Below, piece by piece: positions 5,818 to 6,054 of a DNA stretch of 6,054 bases. A model generated the notes under the pieces. The model was not told where the DNA came from and did not search any database. It worked only from the letters and a program-made list of their open reading frames with translations. The DNA is from an uncultured Pseudomonadota bacterium (GTDB lineage Bacteria; Myxococcota_A; UBA9042; CAIXZC01). The stretch covers positions 1 through 6,054 of the forward strand of contig CALFHQ010000724.1 in NCBI GenBank assembly GCA_937876385.1. The letters run 5' to 3'. Within the stretch, counting starts at the first letter, position 1. Each line of letters opens with the position of its first letter. The position numbers and the translations under genes were made by a program.

Positions 5818-6054
5818 TTATAACTCCCGGGCCGGTCCCGTTGTGATCATGGGGTCGTCCAGAAAGCCGGTGTAGCTGGAACGGTCGTCCATGGCGCCTC
5901 CCAGGACAAAGCGACAAAGCCGGCCTGTCAGGCGGACTCCCTCCAACACGGTTTGCAGGCGTACGGTCTTTCGACGGGCCCAGAACTCCGCCGTCTCTGA
6001 GCCGTTAGAGACCTTCAGCGTGAGTCGCGTCCAGACTCCCAGCGCCAGGGGATC
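5818..6054 (-). CDS. C-terminal part of a protein ending in a LamG/concanavalin-like domain (start outside window)
   Basis: An open frame enters at the right edge and ends at TAA (5820-5818), giving 78 residues. Seen: LALGVWTRLTL (3-13), a middle strand region (AEFWARRKTVRLQTVLEG), and CRFVLGGAMDDRSSYTGFLD (47-66) followed by DPMITTGPAREL. The order 'W.RLTL...', 'C..LGG', 'Y.GFLDDPMI' is what the final strands of LamG-like (concanavalin A-like lectin/glucanase) jelly-roll domains look like; in that family the last motif is usually Y.G.IDDVRI. Such domains bind glycans or proteins outside the cell. The assignment rests on a short fragment, and the N-terminal architecture and export signal are not visible. 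It is on the same strand as the lipoprotein genes, 124 nt upstream of them. Confidence 0.75.
   Translation of the reverse strand, partial: DPLALGVWTRLTLKVSNGSETAEFWARRKTVRLQTVLEGVRLTGRLCRFVLGGAMDDRSSYTGFLDDPMITTGPAREL

Noticed and set aside
5720..5917. A 65-codon minus-strand frame
   Set aside because: It overlaps the LamG-like C-terminus in another frame and runs through the promoter region; its translation shows nothing recognisable.

Overview
The window is protein-coding throughout and every supported gene lies on the minus strand, so it reads from right to left. The likely source is a predatory or environmental deltaproteobacterium-like organism (Myxococcota, or a Bradymonadales-type lineage). 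This is an inference from several traits: lipoproteins with acidic, Asp/Ser/Pro-rich linkers after the lipidated cysteine, stacked IPT/TIG domains, short cysteine-rich 'DSDCG..GRC' segments, 'IWAVG..G.LLRFNG.SW' propeller repeats, and a GC-rich base composition. No rRNA, tRNA, mobile-element or CRISPR signal was seen.

Layout from right to left: (1) 6054-5818 is the C-terminal 78 residues of a protein ending in what looks like a LamG/concanavalin-type beta-sandwich. (2) The 124-nt gap 5817-5694 holds a good sigma70-type promoter (TTGAAA, 17-nt spacer, TAGAAT) and a strong ribosome binding site. (3) 5693-1647 encodes a 1348-residue multidomain lipoprotein with six IPT/TIG domains, a carboxypeptidase-regulatory-like domain, a cysteine-rich segment and a probable seven-bladed beta-propeller. 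(4) After only 12 nt, 1634-375 encodes a 419-residue lipoprotein with two HKD motifs of the phospholipase D superfamily. (5) After 42 nt, 332-1 is the first 110 residues of a cytoplasmic dihydropyrimidinase/hydantoinase-type amidohydrolase cut by the window edge.

Genes 3 to 5 are probably one transcription unit driven by the promoter at 5745-5717. The first two would deliver a large surface adhesin-like or sensor-like scaffold and an exported phosphodiesterase-fold enzyme to the envelope together. The amidohydrolase may simply be co-transcribed. The pairing of an IPT/propeller lipoprotein with an exported PLD-fold lipoprotein is the most noteworthy point. That the two act together is an inference from spacing, not a demonstrated function.
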